DNA of 36,042 bases from Rhodospirillales bacterium (lineage in GTDB: Bacteria; Pseudomonadota; Alphaproteobacteria; Reyranellales; Reyranellaceae), in NCBI GenBank assembly GCA_016185145.1, contig JACPOB010000151.1:1-36042 (forward strand). Direction: 5' to 3'. Within the stretch, counting starts at the first letter, position 1; the number at the start of each line of letters is the position of its first letter. Positions 1-7,934 of this stretch are shown piece after piece. The notes under the pieces are model-generated. The model searched no databases, was not told where the DNA came from, and saw only the letters and a program-made list of their open reading frames with translations. Position numbers and translations under genes: made by a program.

Positions 1-2445
1 GCAAGCGACGTCACAGGCTTCAGCCAACGCGACGCGGTTGGACATGGGCGACCCACCACCACCGGTCTGGTTGCTGAAATTGTTCATGAAGAGCTGCATG
101 CCTTGGACCATCGAGGTCGAGAAGCCGGCGTAGTTGTTGCCCGAGATCGCCTGCAAGGTCGCCTGCGCCTGGGCGTTCGAGGTCGTGTTGAAGGCCATGG
201 CGCCCAGCACGGTGGCGAAGTCGCCGCTGGCGTTGTTGACGTTGGCGTCGAGCACGGTGCCGACGGCGATCTGCGTCGGCGTCGCTGCGGCGGCGGCGAA
301 GCCGCCGATCGCCAGGTTGAGATAGGCGTTGTTGGCATCGTAGCTCAGGTTCGACAGCAGGAACGGATAGAGCTCGTTCACCGAGGCGAAGGCGCCTGTA
401 AGCCCACCGGCCGCATTCACGAGGGTGTAGGTGGTGCTGGGGGCGAAGGTCATGCCCGGCAGCGCCGTCACCGTGACGGCGCCGCCCTGCAGGTTGGCGG
501 TGCCTCCGACATTGATGCGATCGCTCAGGCCCGCGCCTCCCACCTCGACTGCGTACGTGCTGCCGGCGGCATTGGTGAAGCTGCCGGAGACGGTCATCGT
601 GCCGATCGAGTTGCCGGGCGCGAGAACGCCGCTGTTGGCGACGCCGCCCTGGATCGTGCCCGTGCCGCTCAGCACGCCCATGTTGGAGACATTGCCGCCG
701 ATCGCACCGTTGTTGGCGAAGCTGCCCATGTTGGCGACGCTGCCGGTGATCGTCCCGGTGTTGCTGAACGTGCCGGTCGTGCTGTTGATCACCGAGCCCG
801 TGAGCGTGCCGCTGTTGGTCGCCGTGCCGGTGTTGGCGAGGCTGCCGTTGAACGCGCCGTTGTTGGCGAACGTGCCCTGGTTCAGCTGCCACTGGAGGGG
901 CGTGTTGACCGTGCCGTTGTTCACGAAGCTGCCGCCGGCATTGACGGTGAGCAGGCCATTGCCGCCGACCGTGCCGTTGTTGGTGAAGCCGCCGCCGTTG
1001 ACCGTGACATTACCGACGAGCGATCCGTTGCCGCCGAGGGTGAGCATGCCGCCGTTCACCACCGTGCCGCCCGAGTAGGTGTTTGTGCCGCCGAGCGTGA
1101 CGCTGCCGCTCTGCAGCGTCAGCCCGCCCGGCCCGATGATCGGGCCGTTGAACGTGCCGGAGCCGGTCTGCTGTAGCGTCAGGCCGCCCATCAGGTACGT
1201 CGTGAAGCTCGACAGGAACCCGCTGGGCAACGTCAGGTTGCCCTCCAGCGCCAGCATCGGGATCACCGTCGCCGTCGTGCCGCTGGTGCCGGCGACCTGG
1301 TAGCCTACGAAGCCGTTGATCGGATCGTAGAGGTAGGTGAGATTCTCGAAGAAGGTGCGGCCGAGATTGCTGAAGGTCGACTCGTTCGCCCCCTGGAAGA
1401 CCTGCACGCCGAACGGCGTGCTGGGATTGGGCGACGTGCCGCCGTTGTCCACCACGAAGGTGTAGGCCGCCGCCTGGGTCTGGCCCGGCAGGAAGACCTG
1501 CACCGTCGTGCCCGTCGGCAGGCAGTTGCCCACCGTCGTCTGCTGGCCGGCCGTACACTTGGCCGAGACAAGATTGAGGCCGGCGTTCGGATACTGAATG
1601 AACATGTAGCCGATGCCGCTGTCGGGCAGCACGCTCAAGGGGCCCAGGGTGGTCGTCGCCCCGCCGCCGGGCGGCGTGATCGATATCGACCCGCCCGCCG
1701 AGCTCCAGCTCAGCGGGCAGTTGAACCCGGGCGTGCTGCAGTACGACGGCAGGCCGCCGTTCGACGCCAGCTGGACGAACGACATGCCGTTGGTGTTCTG
1801 GTTGTTGAGACCCAGGAGGATGCCGGGGCCGAGCCCGAGGTTCGAAAAGCCGTTGAAGCCGATGATGTAGCCCGGCTGCATGGTGCTGACGCCCGGGCCG
1901 CTGACAAGCCCCAGCAGCGGATTGGGATTGTAGGCGCTGGAGAGCGGCGTGCCGTTGCTGAACAGGATGCCGCCGCGGTCGAAGCCGATGCCCATCTGGG
2001 AGGTGGTCGTGGTGGTGGAGGCCAGCACCGGCACGCGCGCCACGACCGACTGTCCGTTGGCGCCGTTGATCGTCACGTTGGTGAGATAGATGGGACCCGC
2101 CGGGTTGACGCCGCTGGTGACGTAGGTGATGGAGCCGGTGCCGACCTGCACGTCGCCGCTGCCCGGGCTGAAATAGGTGCCGAGCGTCGTCACGAGGCCG
2201 AGCGAGCCCGTATCCACCAGGTAGCGCTGCGTGACGCCGCCGCTCATCGTCAACGAGACGTAGCGCGAGCTCTGCGCGTCGTTCGGGTTTGGCGGATCGT
2301 TCGGGTTGGCCGTGGTGTAGAGCGGCACGTAGAACGTCGAACCGTTGCCGTAGAAGTTCCACTGAGCCTGGGCGGGCACTCCGGCCAGCGCGAACACGAC
2401 CGCCCCTGCGAGACGCGCAAGGTGCCTCGACGAATATTTGAGCAC
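1..2445 (-). CDS. Autotransporter with N-terminal pepsin-like domain (3' end outside window)
   Basis: Secreted surface protein, 815 residues visible and still open at the window edge. The GTG start at 2445 follows a GGGGGTGAAG ribosome site and gives a signal peptide ending near VPAQAQ (residue 28). Residues about 35-390 resemble a bilobal aspartic peptidase: VDTGS (Asp78), a GTGSITY flap-like strand (102-108), LPDSGIG (Asp275), Cys pairs 236/243 and 297/308, and a C-terminal NLGRTFFENLTYLYD...VGY stretch (360-382) matching the pepsin LG..F....Y..FD...VG signature. The Asp-Asp spacing of 197 suits the fold. Residues about 410-470 hold a passenger-associated repeat (NTYSGGTVVNGGMLTLGG), followed by many NNGT/NTGT/GSV repeats and the LAPGNSIGTMTVSGSF pre-barrel motif. 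The visible end, ALAEACDVAC, is where the barrel usually begins. The fold assignment is inference; peptidase activity is unproven, since the second motif has Ile instead of Ser/Thr after DSG. Confidence 0.88.
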   Translation of the reverse strand, partial: MLKYSSRHLARLAGAVVFALAGVPAQAQWNFYGNGSTFYVPLYTTANPNDPPNPNDAQSSRYVSLTMSGGVTQRYLVDTGSLGLVTTLGTYFSPGSGDVQVGTGSITYVTSGVNPAGPIYLTNVTINGANGQSVVARVPVLASTTTTTSQMGIGFDRGGILFSNGTPLSSAYNPNPLLGLVSGPGVSTMQPGYIIGFNGFSNLGLGPGILLGLNNQNTNGMSFVQLASNGGLPSYCSTPGFNCPLSWSSAGGSISITPPGGGATTTLGPLSVLPDSGIGYMFIQYPNAGLNLVSAKCTAGQQTTVGNCLPTGTTVQVFLPGQTQAAAYTFVVDNGGTSPNPSTPFGVQVFQGANESTFSNLGRTFFENLTYLYDPINGFVGYQVAGTSGTTATVIPMLALEGNLTLPSGFLSSFTTYLMGGLTLQQTGSGTFNGPIIGPGGLTLQSGSVTLGGTNTYSGGTVVNGGMLTLGGNGSLVGNVTVNGGGFTNNGTVGGNGLLTVNAGGSFVNNGTVNTPLQWQLNQGTFANNGAFNGSLANTGTATNSGTLTGSVINSTTGTFSNTGTITGSVANMGSFANNGAIGGNVSNMGVLSGTGTIQGGVANSGVLAPGNSIGTMTVSGSFTNAAGSTYAVEVGGAGLSDRINVGGTANLQGGAVTVTALPGMTFAPSTTYTLVNAAGGLTGAFASVNELYPFLLSNLSYDANNAYLNLAIGGFAAAAATPTQIAVGTVLDANVNNASGDFATVLGAMAFNTTSNAQAQATLQAISGNNYAGFSTSMVQGMQLFMNNFSNQTGGGGSPMSNRVALAEACDVAC

Positions 2446-2599
2446 TCTTCACCCCCAACAAATCGCCGGCGCCTAGGCCAGAAGCACCGGCTATTTTTGG
2501 GTTGTGCCTGAAAACAAAGAAAATTGCACTGCTAATGTTATTATTGCATTTAGCTGCTTCTGTCAGGCAAGAAGGTGCAGCCATCGAGCATCGGTCGGT

Positions 2600-2845
2600 T
2601 CAGCGTACGGCCACTTCCGCTTCGATGAAGCGGACCGCTTCGCCCACCGTGGTCAGTCGTGTCGCGACCCGGTTGGGGATTGCGATGGCGAACCGCTCTT
2701 CGCAGGACATGACGATCTCGACCACGTCTAGGCTGTCGGCGCCGAGATCCTCGGCCAGCCGGGCGTCGTCGGTGAGACGCCGTTCGTCGGCACCGAGATG
2801 GAAGACGAGGATATCCCTGACCTCTGCGGCTACGTCATCGATCAT
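2600..2845 (-). CDS. Stand-alone acyl carrier protein
   Basis: Small acidic carrier protein of 81 residues that would carry acyl groups on a 4'-phosphopantetheine arm in the cytoplasm. The helix-2 motif LGADSLDVVE places the modified serine at residue 38, and the helix pattern (VRDIL... then LAEDLGADSLDVVEIVM...EERF... then TVGEAVRFIE) matches the family along its whole length. The ATG at 2845 is preferred because it has GGGAG eight bases upstream and gives the usual ACP length; an upstream in-frame ATG at 3025 would add 60 residues unlike any ACP. It differs from housekeeping AcpP (for example MSCEERF where ALEEEF is usual) and has no fab genes beside it, so it is probably an accessory ACP for an unknown lipid or secondary-metabolite step. 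The partner enzyme is not in the window. Confidence 0.88.
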   Translation of the reverse strand: MIDDVAAEVRDILVFHLGADERRLTDDARLAEDLGADSLDVVEIVMSCEERFAIAIPNRVATRLTTVGEAVRFIEAEVAVR

Positions 2846-3106
2846 CTCACGCTCCCAAGCACACAAGCGATAACGCCGATCGTTCGGCGCGGCTCTGTGG
2901 CCAAGAAGGAACCGGCACATGCCGGCAAAAGCCGTGGCGTCCATGCCACACGTGAGACTGGCCGGTGTCCTGAACCAGCCGCCTGCATACGCGCCACGAG
3001 GTGGTGACTCTGTGGCAAATGCCACCGAGGCACTGCGCTTGCGACGTGCGACCGCACCCGCAACCGAGCAACCTTTCGAGGCGTCAGGCGCGCTGCGGCA
3101 GGCTCT
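2846..3106. other. Non-coding gap upstream of the ACP gene
   Basis: About 260 bases between the ACP start and the palindromic element. Short frames exist on both strands but none has a ribosome site plus a recognisable product. I see no clear hairpin, riboswitch or promoter consensus here. The ACP promoter must lie in this stretch. Confidence 0.5.
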
Positions 3107-3297
3107 CCTCTAGCGGGCAGGGCGATCGCCTGTGGTTACCGTCGTCTCGACCGAGGGCCGCAGGGCCGAGCGAAGAGACCTTCTCCCCACGATAAACCGC
3201 TTGTCGTGGGGAGAAGGTCTCTCCGCTCCGCGCTTCGCGCTCCGGTCGAGACGACGAAAAGTGCCACACGCGACAACCCTGCCCGTTAGCGGGAGAG
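3107..3297. repeat. Nested palindromic element
   Basis: Three nested inverted repeats. The inner pair is AGAGACCTTCTCCCCACGA (3174-3192) with its exact complement at 3203-3221. The middle pair is GTCGTCTCGACCG (3141-3153) with CGGTCGAGACGAC (3243-3255). The outer pair is imperfect: CTCTCCTCTAGCGGGCAGGG near 3107 against CCTGCCCGTTAGCGGGAGAG near 3281. It lies just past the stop of the oxidoreductase gene. It has the form of a miniature palindromic repeat and could fold as a strong RNA hairpin or act as a terminator; no protein is encoded. Confidence 0.75.
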
Positions 3298-3305
3298 GAA
3301 CATGG

Positions 3306-4331
3306 CTAGCGCCGCGTCGGATCGTCCGACACCTGCACCAGGAGCTTGCCGAAGTTCCGCCCCTTGAGCAGGCCGATGAAGGCTTCGGGGGCGTTGTCGA
3401 TGCCCTTCACGATGTCCTCGCGGTACTTGATCCTGCCGGCCTTCACCAGCGATGGGACTTCTTTCCAGAAGCCGTCCATGTCGGCGAAGTGGTCGGAGAC
3501 GATGAAGCCGGTAACGGTGGCGCGCTTGATCAACAACAGGCGCCAGTCGGGACCGGGGCTGGGCTGCATCTCGTTGTAATGCGCGATCAGCCCGCACAGG
3601 GGCACACGCGCGAAGTCGTTGAGCTGCGGCACGACGGCGGCTTGCACGGCGCCGCCGACATTCTCGAAATAGACGTCGATGCCCTTGGGGGCGGCGGCGC
3701 GGACCTCCTTGAACAGGTTGGCGCCGGCCGCGCGATAGTCGACGCAGGCATCGAAGCCCAGCTCGTTGACGACGTAGTCGCACTTGTCCTTGCCGCCGGC
3801 GATGCCGACGGCTCGGCAGCCATGGGCCTTGGCGAGCTGGCCGACCACCGAGCCGACCGCACCCGAGGCCGCCGATACCACCACCGTCTCGCCGGCCTTG
3901 GGCTTGCCGATCTTCATCAGGCCCCACCATGCCGTCATGCCCGGCATACCGAGCACCGACAGCGCCGCCGACAAGGGTGCGGCGTCGGGGTCGAGCTTCA
4001 TCGACATGGCGCCGTTCGACACGGCGTGGCTCTGCCAGCCCGAATATTCGACGACGTAGTCGCCTTCCTTGAACCTGGGGTTCTTCGACTTGATCACCTG
4101 GCCGACCGTGCCGCCGACCATGGCGTCGCCGAGATTGACGTTGGCGGCATAACCCTTCGCCTCGGCCATGCGGCCACGCATGTAGGGATCGAGCGACAGC
4201 CAGATGGTGCGCGACAGATACTCGCCGTCCTTCGGCTCGGGCAAGGGCGCATCGACGATATCGAAGTTGGCCGGTGTCGGCTCGCCCTGCGGGCGCGACT
4301 TCAAGAGCACGCGGCGATTGGTGTTCGTCAT
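3306..4331 (-). CDS. NADP-dependent MDR oxidoreductase (prostaglandin/LTB4 reductase-like)
   Basis: Zinc-independent medium-chain dehydrogenase/reductase of 341 residues, expected to reduce the C=C bond of enones or enals with NADPH in the cytoplasm. The GroES-like N-terminal half has the subfamily marker WLSLDPYMRGRM (45-55) and the Rossmann half carries AASGAVGSVVG (154-164). The later stretch YFENVGG and the C-terminal EDIVKGIDNAPEAFIGLLKGRNFGKLLVQV are typical of the YncB/CurA/PTGR group. The ATG at 4331 is chosen because it has CGGAG upstream and begins with the usual TNRRVLLKSRPQGEP; the frame stays open upstream but that part is composition noise. It is divergent from the RcnB-like gene. 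The physiological substrate cannot be told from sequence. Confidence 0.93.
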   Translation of the reverse strand: MTNTNRRVLLKSRPQGEPTPANFDIVDAPLPEPKDGEYLSRTIWLSLDPYMRGRMAEAKGYAANVNLGDAMVGGTVGQVIKSKNPRFKEGDYVVEYSGWQSHAVSNGAMSMKLDPDAAPLSAALSVLGMPGMTAWWGLMKIGKPKAGETVVVSAASGAVGSVVGQLAKAHGCRAVGIAGGKDKCDYVVNELGFDACVDYRAAGANLFKEVRAAAPKGIDVYFENVGGAVQAAVVPQLNDFARVPLCGLIAHYNEMQPSPGPDWRLLLIKRATVTGFIVSDHFADMDGFWKEVPSLVKAGRIKYREDIVKGIDNAPEAFIGLLKGRNFGKLLVQVSDDPTRR

Positions 4332-4407
4332 TCTCGGTCTCCGATAGTCTGTCTGTGGAACTTTTGCGGCCGGCGTTCGTTTATCGCACGTCTCCAGGAG
4401 GCCTGTC

Positions 4408-4929
4408 TTGAAGCTCTCTCTCGTTCTCGTTGCCCTCATCGCCACTGCTTTTGCCCAGCCCGCACTGGCGCAGAAGGACAAGGACGACAAACCCGGCCGC
4501 GGCGGCGGCCCGGACAAGGCCATGCACGGCAGAGGCAACGACAACGGCCCCCCCGGCCAAGGACAAGGACAGGGCCAGGGTGCACGCGGCAACCAGCCGG
4601 GGGCACCGGCCAACGTCGTCGTCGCCGATCGCGACCGCAATGCCGTCTACACCTACTACCGAAATGACTTCGCGGCCGGGAACTGCCCGCCGGGGTTGGC
4701 CAAGAAGAACAACGGCTGCCTGCCGCCGGGCCAGGCCAAGAAGCTATGGGCGATCGGCCAACCGCTACCCGGCACGGTCGTGTTCTATCCGCTGCCCGGT
4801 CCGCTCCTGATGCAGCTCACGCCACCGCCGTCCGGCTACCAGTATGTGCGGGTCGCCAATGACATCCTGCTGATGGCGATCGGCACGCGCATGATCATGT
4901 CGGCGATCGCCGATCTCAGCGCGATGTAG
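4408..4929 (+). CDS. RcnB-like secreted protein
   Basis: Exported protein of 173 residues. It starts at a TTG preceded by a near-perfect CCAGGAGGCC ribosome site (4395-4404); no upstream ATG is in frame. The signal peptide ends at ALA (about residue 21). Then comes a charged, low-complexity Gly/Gln/Pro region (about 22-65), and a conserved C-terminal half: CPPGLAKKNNGCLPPGQAKK, a repeated PPG-x-AKK unit, followed by GYQYVRVANDILLMAIGTRMI. That last pattern is typical of RcnB/CigR-type periplasmic proteins, whose E. coli member affects nickel and cobalt homeostasis. A metal role here is only family-based inference. The last 14 bases overlap the convergent glycosyltransferase gene. Confidence 0.82.
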   Translation: MKLSLVLVALIATAFAQPALAQKDKDDKPGRGGGPDKAMHGRGNDNGPPGQGQGQGQGARGNQPGAPANVVVADRDRNAVYTYYRNDFAAGNCPPGLAKKNNGCLPPGQAKKLWAIGQPLPGTVVFYPLPGPLLMQLTPPPSGYQYVRVANDILLMAIGTRMIMSAIADLSAM

Positions 4930-6010
4930 CGCAGGCTTTCAGGAAACACTCGGTCATCGCGTCGATCGTGAAGGTCGACGCCACGCGCGCGCGGGCCGCT
5001 GCACCCAACCGCCGGCGCAGATCGGTGTCGACCACGAGGCGCTCGAGGCTGCGCGCCAGGTCGGCCGCATCGCCTGGCGCGAACAGCACGCCGGTCCGGC
5101 CGTCCTCGATCAGCTCGGGGAAGGCGCCTGAACGCGCCGCCACGACCGGCAAGCCATAGGCGCCCGCTTCCGCGACGGTCAGGCCGAACGGCTCGTCGAC
5201 GGCCGGCGCCGCCAGGATGTCGACATCGCCGTACAGCCGGTCGCGATCGGCGACAAAGCCCTTCCAGTGCACCTGCCCGGCAAGCCCGAGTGCGGCGATG
5301 CGCCTTTCGACGGCGTCGGAGAAGTCGCCGCCTTTCGTGCCGACGATGTCGAGCCGGCAGTCGACGCCGCGCCGCTTCAGGAGCGCGCAGGCCTCAAGCA
5401 GCACCAGGTGCTGCTTCTGCGCGACGATGCGGCCGACGATGGCGAGCCGCGGCGGCGTCCGTTGGGCGACGGATGGCGTGGCCGGCATGGGCACGCCGTT
5501 GGGCACGATCGCAAGCTTGGCGGGATCGACGGGCGTGCTGCGGGCACATTCGGCGATGAACTGCGAGCAGCACAGCACGCGATCGAGCCGCCGGTCGAGC
5601 AGACCAACGGCCCAGCGATGCTGCATCAGGCGTTCGGGCAGCGATTGTAAAAAGAGCGCGCGCCGGGTGCGGAGGATCGAGGCCGAGAGCAGCAACGTCT
5701 GCACGTCGGGCGAGATCACCCAGTCGGGCCGCACATCGGCGGCGATGTCGCGAAGCTGGCGCCGCGCCGCAGGCATGCGGCGCAATGTATGCCAGGTGAA
5801 GACCGGATTGCTGACATAGAACCGGCCGAGCGGCACTTCGTGTTGCGGGATGCCCGCCTGGTCGAGGAGACGCGGCACCTCGCCGTCCGTCCAACCGCTG
5901 ACGATCGCCGTGACCTGATGGCCGCGCGCGACAAGGCCCTTCATCAGCGACAGGAACGCCGTCTCCATGCCACCGACGGTCGAGCCGCCGGTGAAGAACA
6001 GGAACCTCAT
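4916..6010 (-). CDS. Family 4 glycosyltransferase
   Basis: Retaining GT-B glycosyltransferase of 364 residues, expected to transfer a sugar from a nucleotide sugar onto a lipid, glycan or protein acceptor at the inner face of the membrane. The N-terminal domain opens with FFTGGSTVGGMETAFLSLMKGL (a GG-x-E acceptor-side loop), and the C-terminal domain has the phosphate-binding pair in GRIVAQKQ (Arg194, Lys199) and the E-x7-E motif EPFGLTVAE (Glu273, Glu281). The ATG at 6010 overlaps the MarR stop codon as ATGA, so translation is probably coupled to the regulator. There are no other polysaccharide genes nearby, so acceptor and pathway are unknown. Confidence 0.93.
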   Translation of the reverse strand: MRFLFFTGGSTVGGMETAFLSLMKGLVARGHQVTAIVSGWTDGEVPRLLDQAGIPQHEVPLGRFYVSNPVFTWHTLRRMPAARRQLRDIAADVRPDWVISPDVQTLLLSASILRTRRALFLQSLPERLMQHRWAVGLLDRRLDRVLCCSQFIAECARSTPVDPAKLAIVPNGVPMPATPSVAQRTPPRLAIVGRIVAQKQHLVLLEACALLKRRGVDCRLDIVGTKGGDFSDAVERRIAALGLAGQVHWKGFVADRDRLYGDVDILAAPAVDEPFGLTVAEAGAYGLPVVAARSGAFPELIEDGRTGVLFAPGDAADLARSLERLVVDTDLRRRLGAAARARVASTFTIDAMTECFLKACATSR

Positions 6011-6453
6011 GCCGGCTCGTCGATAAGGTGGCCCAGCAGCTCGCCGAGCGTCGCCGCCTGCCCGGCCGACAGACGCCGGCCGACCGCGGCCTCGATGGCG
6101 CGGGCATAGACCGGCCACATCCGCCGGCGCATCGCGCGGCCAGCCTCCGTGATGGCGATGAGCTGGCCGCGGCCATCATCGGCGCACGGCCGCCGTTCGA
6201 CGTAGCCTGCGGCTTCGATGCGGTCGACCAGGCGCGACAGGTTGTACTGCGCCAGCAGCATGGCCCGTTCGAGCTCGAAGGGCCGCAGGCCGTCCTTGCC
6301 GGCGCGTTCGGTCTCCAGCAGCACGTCGTACCAGCCGAGCGGCGGCAGCCCTGCCGCCTTCAGCGCGCCCTCGATCGCGCCCAGCACCCGATGCTGCGCC
6401 TTCATCAGGCGGGCCCACGCCCGGATCGTAGGCTCGGACGGCTTGTCGCTCAT
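6007..6453 (-). CDS. MarR-family transcriptional regulator
   Basis: Winged-helix dimeric repressor of 148 residues. After an N-terminal dimerisation helix (RAWARLMKAQHRVLGAIEGAL) comes the MarR core: GWYDVLLETERAG, the recognition region AMLLAQYNLSRLVDRIEAAGYVERR and the wing CADDGRGQLIAITEAG, then a C-terminal dimerisation helix. Such proteins normally bind a palindrome in their own divergent promoter and let go on binding a phenolic or oxidant ligand. The gene is divergent from a glutathione S-transferase and overlaps a glycosyltransferase by four bases downstream. Two copies of a 12-bp palindrome lie in the shared promoter (6482-6513), which I propose as its operator. Confidence 0.93.
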   Translation of the reverse strand: MSDKPSEPTIRAWARLMKAQHRVLGAIEGALKAAGLPPLGWYDVLLETERAGKDGLRPFELERAMLLAQYNLSRLVDRIEAAGYVERRPCADDGRGQLIAITEAGRAMRRRMWPVYARAIEAAVGRRLSAGQAATLGELLGHLIDEPA

Positions 6454-6471
6454 GATTCAACCTACCGGTCC

Positions 6472-6513
6472 TTGACAATACATGCAACTGCATCCATTTA
6501 GATGCGACTGCAT
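6472..6513 (+). promoter_or_regulatory. GST promoter with paired MarR-type operator
   Basis: A consensus -35 TTGACA lies at 6472-6477, with only a weak -10 (TTAGAT-like) about 20 bases on. Two near-identical palindromes, ATGCAACTGCAT (6482-6493) and ATGCGACTGCAT (6502-6513), lie exactly 20 bp apart, two helical turns. They cover the spacer, the -10 and the start of the leader, which is a repressing geometry. The GGAG ribosome site follows at 6514-6517. Confidence 0.65.
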
Positions 6514-6523
6514 GGAGTTGCGA

Positions 6524-7183
6524 ATGCCTCCCACCTTGACCTTGGTCAGCCATCACCTCTGCCCATATGTCCAGCGGGCCGCCATCTCTCTGGCCGAGAA
6601 GTCGGTGCCGTTCGATCGCGTCTATGTCGATCTCGCCGACAAACCGGCCTGGTTCCTGGATCTCTCGCCCCTCGGCAAGACGCCGGTGCTCAAGGTCGAT
6701 GACCGCGCCATCTTCGAGAGCGCCGTGATTCTTGAGTATCTCGAGGAGACGCGGCCGCACCCATTGCACCCCGCCGATCCCCTGCAGCGCGCCGAGCATC
6801 GCGCCTGGATCGAGTTCGGTTCGGCCGTCCTGGGCGACATCGCCGGACTCTATTCGGCCAAGAACGAGCCTGCCTTCGCGGCGAAGGCCGAAACGCTGGC
6901 AGCGAAGTTCGCGCGGCTCGAGAGCCATCTGGGGGACGGTCCGTGGTTCGACGGTGACTTCTCGCTGGTCGATACTGTGTTCGGGCCGGTGTTCCGCTAC
7001 TTCGACGTCTTCGACCGCATCGGCGAGTTCGGCATCCTGGCCGGCAAGCCCAAGGTGGCCGCCTGGCGCAAGGCCCTCGCGGCGAGGCCGTCGATCCGGC
7101 ATGCGATCGGCGCCGACTACGAGGCTCGCCTCGAGAGCTTTCTCATCCAGCGTAACTCCCACCTCTCGACCTTCATGCACTAG
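6524..7183 (+). CDS. Glutathione S-transferase
   Basis: Cytosolic GST of 219 residues, conjugating glutathione to electrophiles or reducing disulfides. The N-terminal thioredoxin-like domain has SHHLCPYVQRAAI with Cys13, the Cys-type active site of beta/omega/DHAR-like GSTs, then KTPVLKVDDRAIFESAVILEYLEE with the glutathione-binding cis-Pro and Glu-Ser pair. The C-terminal all-helical domain follows (WIEFGSAVLGDIAGLYS...FSLVDTVFGPVFRYFDVF). The ATG at 6524 is chosen because GGAG ends six bases upstream; ATGs at 6482 and 6512 fall inside the operator repeats and have no ribosome site. The divergent MarR gene suggests induction by a toxic compound. Confidence 0.92.
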   Translation: MPPTLTLVSHHLCPYVQRAAISLAEKSVPFDRVYVDLADKPAWFLDLSPLGKTPVLKVDDRAIFESAVILEYLEETRPHPLHPADPLQRAEHRAWIEFGSAVLGDIAGLYSAKNEPAFAAKAETLAAKFARLESHLGDGPWFDGDFSLVDTVFGPVFRYFDVFDRIGEFGILAGKPKVAAWRKALAARPSIRHAIGADYEARLESFLIQRNSHLSTFMH

Positions 7184-7201
7184 CCGGTTAAGACCGGCGC
7201 A

Positions 7202-7918
7202 ATGAAACGAACATATCTCTGCCTGCCCGGCGCCTGGATGGGCGCCTGGTCGTGGCAATTCGTGGTGGAGCGTCTGCATGCCGCCGGGCATGACGCCCGG
7301 GCCTTGCCCTTTCGCGGTGTCGGCGAGCGCGCGGCCGAGCTGTCGCCCGAGCTCGACAACGACGTGTTCGTGGCCGACACCGTGGCGGCGCTGGAGCGGG
7401 ACGACCTTTCAGACATCGTCCTGGTCGGCCACAGCTTCGGCAGCCTGATCGCCAGCCTGGTGACTGATCGCGTGCCCGAACGCATCGCCCATCTCGTGAT
7501 CATCGACGGCGGCATCGCCCAGGACGGCCAGTCGATCTTCGGCCGCATTCCGGCTGCGATCGTCGCCAAGCGCAGGAAGCTGGTGACGGTGGTGAACGGC
7601 ACCGAGGTCCTGCCCTTCGCGCCGGTCGGCAGCCTGATCATCGACGATCCCGAGCTGGCGGCGTGGACGCATCGCCAGCTCACGCCGCATCCGGTGGCCT
7701 GCTACACCAAGCCGATCCGCCTGAACAACCCCGCCGGCAACGGCCGGCCGATCACCTACATCGCCTGCACCAAGCCGCGCTATCCGGTGTCGGCCGGCAC
7801 GCACGAGAAGGTCCAGGCGATGCCGCACATCCGCTACCGGCCGATCGAGGCCGGCCACAACTGCATCATCTCCGCGCCCGACCTGGTGGCGAAGGAACTG
7901 CTGGAGGTTCCGCGATGA
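7202..7918 (+). CDS. Alpha/beta hydrolase (esterase / hydroxynitrile lyase-like)
   Basis: Hydrolase of 238 residues. The start reads YLCLPGAWMGAWSWQFVVERLHAAGHDARALPFRGVGER, which is the pattern of the methylesterase and hydroxynitrile-lyase subgroup (oxyanion region PGAWMGAWSW). The nucleophile elbow is VGHSFGS with Ser78, and the catalytic His is in EAGHNCIISAPDLVAKEL near the C-terminus. Length is normal for the group. The gene follows the GST by 18 bases and is probably in the same transcript. Its TGA overlaps an ATG (ATGA, 7915-7918) that opens the repeat-borne short frame leading to the next gene. Substrate unknown. Confidence 0.9.
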   Translation: MKRTYLCLPGAWMGAWSWQFVVERLHAAGHDARALPFRGVGERAAELSPELDNDVFVADTVAALERDDLSDIVLVGHSFGSLIASLVTDRVPERIAHLVIIDGGIAQDGQSIFGRIPAAIVAKRRKLVTVVNGTEVLPFAPVGSLIIDDPELAAWTHRQLTPHPVACYTKPIRLNNPAGNGRPITYIACTKPRYPVSAGTHEKVQAMPHIRYRPIEAGHNCIISAPDLVAKELLEVPR

Positions 7919-7934
7919 CCACATGCGCACACCA

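Noticed and set aside
1010..2584. Long minus-strand frame starting at 2584 with Arg/Gln/His-rich product
   Set aside because: It is a shifted frame of the autotransporter; the true frame gives a signal peptide, aspartic-peptidase motifs and autotransporter repeats, while this one is composition noise.
2846..3025. Upstream start extending the ACP to 141 residues
   Set aside because: The added 60 residues resemble no ACP, and the ATG at 2845 has its own GGGAG ribosome site.
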